Shown: piece by piece, positions 55,296 to 56,672 of the stretch
Position numbering within the stretch: position 1 is the stretch's first letter
How the letters are laid out: each line of letters starts with the position of its first letter
Source: Oscillospiraceae bacterium
Lineage (GTDB): Bacteria > Bacillota > Clostridia > Oscillospirales > Oscillospiraceae
Length of the DNA stretch: 56,672 bases
Assembly (NCBI GenBank): GCA_017406005.1
Contig: JAFQZI010000170.1
Location: 1 to 56,672, forward strand
Reading direction: 5' to 3'
Translations under genes and position numbers: made by a program
The notes under the pieces: generated by a model
Database searches by the model: none
What the model saw: the letters and a program-made list of their open reading frames with translations, nothing else
What the model was told of the DNA's origin: nothing

Positions 55296-56153
55296 ATGAA
55301 TACCGGACGTAAAAAAGTCTCCCGGACGGTCACCTATCTGGTGCTTAGTCTGTGGGCGCTCACAACCATCTACCCTTTTATCTGGGTTATCCTGAACTCC
55401 TTCCGGCAGAAGGGCCTCATCATGTCGGACTCGTTCTCTCTCCCTCTCGGAGAGGCTTTCACGTGGGACAACTATCTCACAGCATGGCACCGTGCGGATT
55501 TTAAAAACGCCTATCTCAACAGTTTCCTCATCTCCGGCACGGTTACAATTTGCGTGGTCCTGATAGCCGGTCTTGCTGCCTATGGCCTTGTCCGTTACCG
55601 TTTCCACGGCAGGTCTCTGCTCTACAGCCTGATCATGGCGGGCATGATGTTCCCGGTCTTTTCCACGATCATTCCTGTGTTCCGCATGGAAGCTGTGCTC
55701 GGTTTAGCGGGAACGGGCAATCGCTGGTTGAGTCTTGTTGCGGTTATTCTGCCACAGATAGCCGGCAATCTCTGTTTTGCCATTGTCATCCTGATGGGCT
55801 TTATCCAGTCAGTTCCGATCGAACTGGAGGAAAGCGCCTATCTCGACGGCTGCAATGTCTTCCAGATCTATTTCCATATCATTATTCCTGCAGCCAAATC
55901 TTCCTTCGCGACAGTGGCAATCTTTGCGTTCCTCTGGAGTTACAACGACCTCTTTACCCAGTCCTTCTTCCTGCGTTACCCGCAGGAACGTGCCATCACC
56001 GGCCTTCTCAACGAAATCAGTTCCCAGGCAGGCGTGAATTACGGTCTGATGGCGGCTTCCGTCGTGCTGGTTGTGATCCCGGTTCTGGTGGTATACGTCT
56101 GCCTGCAGAAGCATATCATTAAGGGCTTGACGGCAGGGGCTGTCAAGGGATAG
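55296..56153 (+). CDS. Sugar ABC permease 2b (MalG/UgpE-type)
   Basis: A 285-residue partner permease. EAA loop EESAYLDGCNVFQIYFHIII with the usual spacing before the last two membrane segments, ending HIIKGLTAGAVKG. AAAGGAGG ribosome binding site 6 bases before the ATG. Followed 30 bases later by the response regulator. Confidence 0.92.
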   Translation: MNTGRKKVSRTVTYLVLSLWALTTIYPFIWVILNSFRQKGLIMSDSFSLPLGEAFTWDNYLTAWHRADFKNAYLNSFLISGTVTICVVLIAGLAAYGLVRYRFHGRSLLYSLIMAGMMFPVFSTIIPVFRMEAVLGLAGTGNRWLSLVAVILPQIAGNLCFAIVILMGFIQSVPIELEESAYLDGCNVFQIYFHIIIPAAKSSFATVAIFAFLWSYNDLFTQSFFLRYPQERAITGLLNEISSQAGVNYGLMAASVVLVVIPVLVVYVCLQKHIIKGLTAGAVKG

Positions 56154-56183
56154 AATCCTTTCAGGAAGAAGGGAGGTGGCAGA

Positions 56184-56672
56184 ATGTTCCGTGTTATTCT
56201 GATTGATGATGAACCGCTGATCGTTGAAGGCTTGAAAAAGGTCGTCCGTTGGGAAGAGTACCAATGCACGGTTGTTGCTACGGCGGAAGATGCGGAAAAA
56301 GGCGCGGAACTGATCCGCACCCTCCAACCGGATATTCTCTTTACGGATATCCGCATGCCCGGCGTTGACGGGCTGACCATGCTTGCCGGACTGCGCAGTG
56401 AGTTCCCCGAGCTGCAGGTCACGGTTCTCACCGGCTATCGGGACTTCTCCTATGCACAGGAAGCGATTAAGCTCGGGGTCGCAAGGTTTCTGCTCAAGCC
56501 TTCCAAAATGGATGAAATCCGGGAGGCCCTTGCCTGTATGACCGCCCGGCTGGAGCAAAGGCATCCCGAACAGGATGCAGAACCGGCAGAAAAGGACGAA
56601 GAGAAGGAAAATGCAGGCAGCTTTCTTGTCAACCGGGCGCTTGACTATCTGGAAGAGCATTATGCGGAGAAG
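56184..56672 (+). CDS. Response regulator, YesN-type (cut by window end)
   Basis: 163 residues are visible. A receiver domain (1-125) begins FRVILIDDEPLIVEGLKKVV with the acidic pair DDE, phosphoacceptor D55 in LFTDIRMPGVDG, and K at about 107 in FLLKPSKMDE. A charged linker follows, and then NRALDYLEEHYAEK, the usual first helix of an AraC-type DNA-binding domain, which is cut off. GGGAGG upstream. Partner of the kinase at 51169; together they most likely control ABC operon 2. Confidence 0.9.
   Translation, partial: MFRVILIDDEPLIVEGLKKVVRWEEYQCTVVATAEDAEKGAELIRTLQPDILFTDIRMPGVDGLTMLAGLRSEFPELQVTVLTGYRDFSYAQEAIKLGVARFLLKPSKMDEIREALACMTARLEQRHPEQDAEPAEKDEEKENAGSFLVNRALDYLEEHYAEK

Noticed and set aside
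1-56672. CRISPR array or insertion sequence
   Set aside because: No regularly spaced short repeats with unique spacers and no transposase gene were found. The only mobile enzyme is the tyrosine integrase at 33593.

Overview
The window looks like a chromosomal segment of a Gram-positive, probably Clostridia-type (Firmicutes) bacterium. Sigma-A promoters with 17-bp spacers and strong purine-rich ribosome binding sites precede many genes. The housekeeping set (smc-ftsY-rdgB, murF, dnaA), the LytS/YesM-type sensor kinase with a YesN-type regulator, and a possible BofA-like membrane protein fit that group. The chromosomal part is GC-rich. The 33.4-42.6 kb block is visibly more AT-rich and is a mobile element. 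The family or genus cannot be fixed from the sequence alone.

Layout. 1-1606: broken phage-like genes (capsid fragment on the minus strand, C-terminal piece of a DUF932 protein, two tiny ORFs) with an abrupt junction near 735-757. 2.0-5.2 kb: DegV lipid-binding protein, PLP aminotransferase, DUF4037 protein. 5.3-10.3 kb: a cell-envelope operon (YyaL-like C-terminal fragment, penicillin-binding/beta-lactamase-fold lipoprotein, phosphodiester glycosidase-like protein, degenerate Lgt-like membrane protein). 10.4-17.9 kb: translationally coupled smc-ftsY-rdgB-fkp; the SMC has unusually short arms and fkp encodes bifunctional L-fucose to GDP-fucose salvage. 18.0-23.2 kb: SPFH/zinc-ribbon protein, MurF, adenosylhomocysteinase plus free methionine sulfoxide reductase, nitroreductase. 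23.3-28.8 kb: proline-rich lipoprotein, a solitary dnaA, flavodoxin-like oxidoreductase, NUDIX hydrolase, Vat-like acetyltransferase. 28.9-32.9 kb: secreted M13 peptidase and TlpA-like thioredoxin, flanked by a 152-bp direct repeat.

33,378-42,622 is an integrated element in the 3' end of a tRNA-Pro(CGG) gene. It has 49-bp att repeats, a tyrosine integrase, an excisionase-like protein, phage-type replication and regulatory small genes, and a ribbon-helix-helix repressor. That repressor faces a promoter bracketed by three 14-bp operator copies. A tandem pair of hairpin motifs with covarying closing stems lies in the leader of the opposing operon. A secreted FxLYD-domain protein sits as cargo at the right end. 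No capsid, tail, portal, large terminase or conjugation gene is present, so it looks like a satellite-type or minimal integrative element.

42.7-51.1 kb is a disaccharide uptake and phosphorolysis locus: ABC binding protein, two permeases, hexokinase-family kinase, GH94 phosphorylase (closest in remembered features to N,N'-diacetylchitobiose phosphorylase) and a phosphohexomutase. 51.2-56.7 kb is a second ABC sugar uptake system enclosed by a LytS/YesM-type sensor kinase and a truncated response regulator.

The strongest undescribed signals are two. (1) A 48-bp element with 8-bp palindromic arms exactly 40 bp apart occurs three times, each 104-110 bp ahead of the start codon of an unrelated gene (degV, ahcY-msrC, nitroreductase). 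(2) The tandem structured motif lies in the leader of the mobile-element operon.
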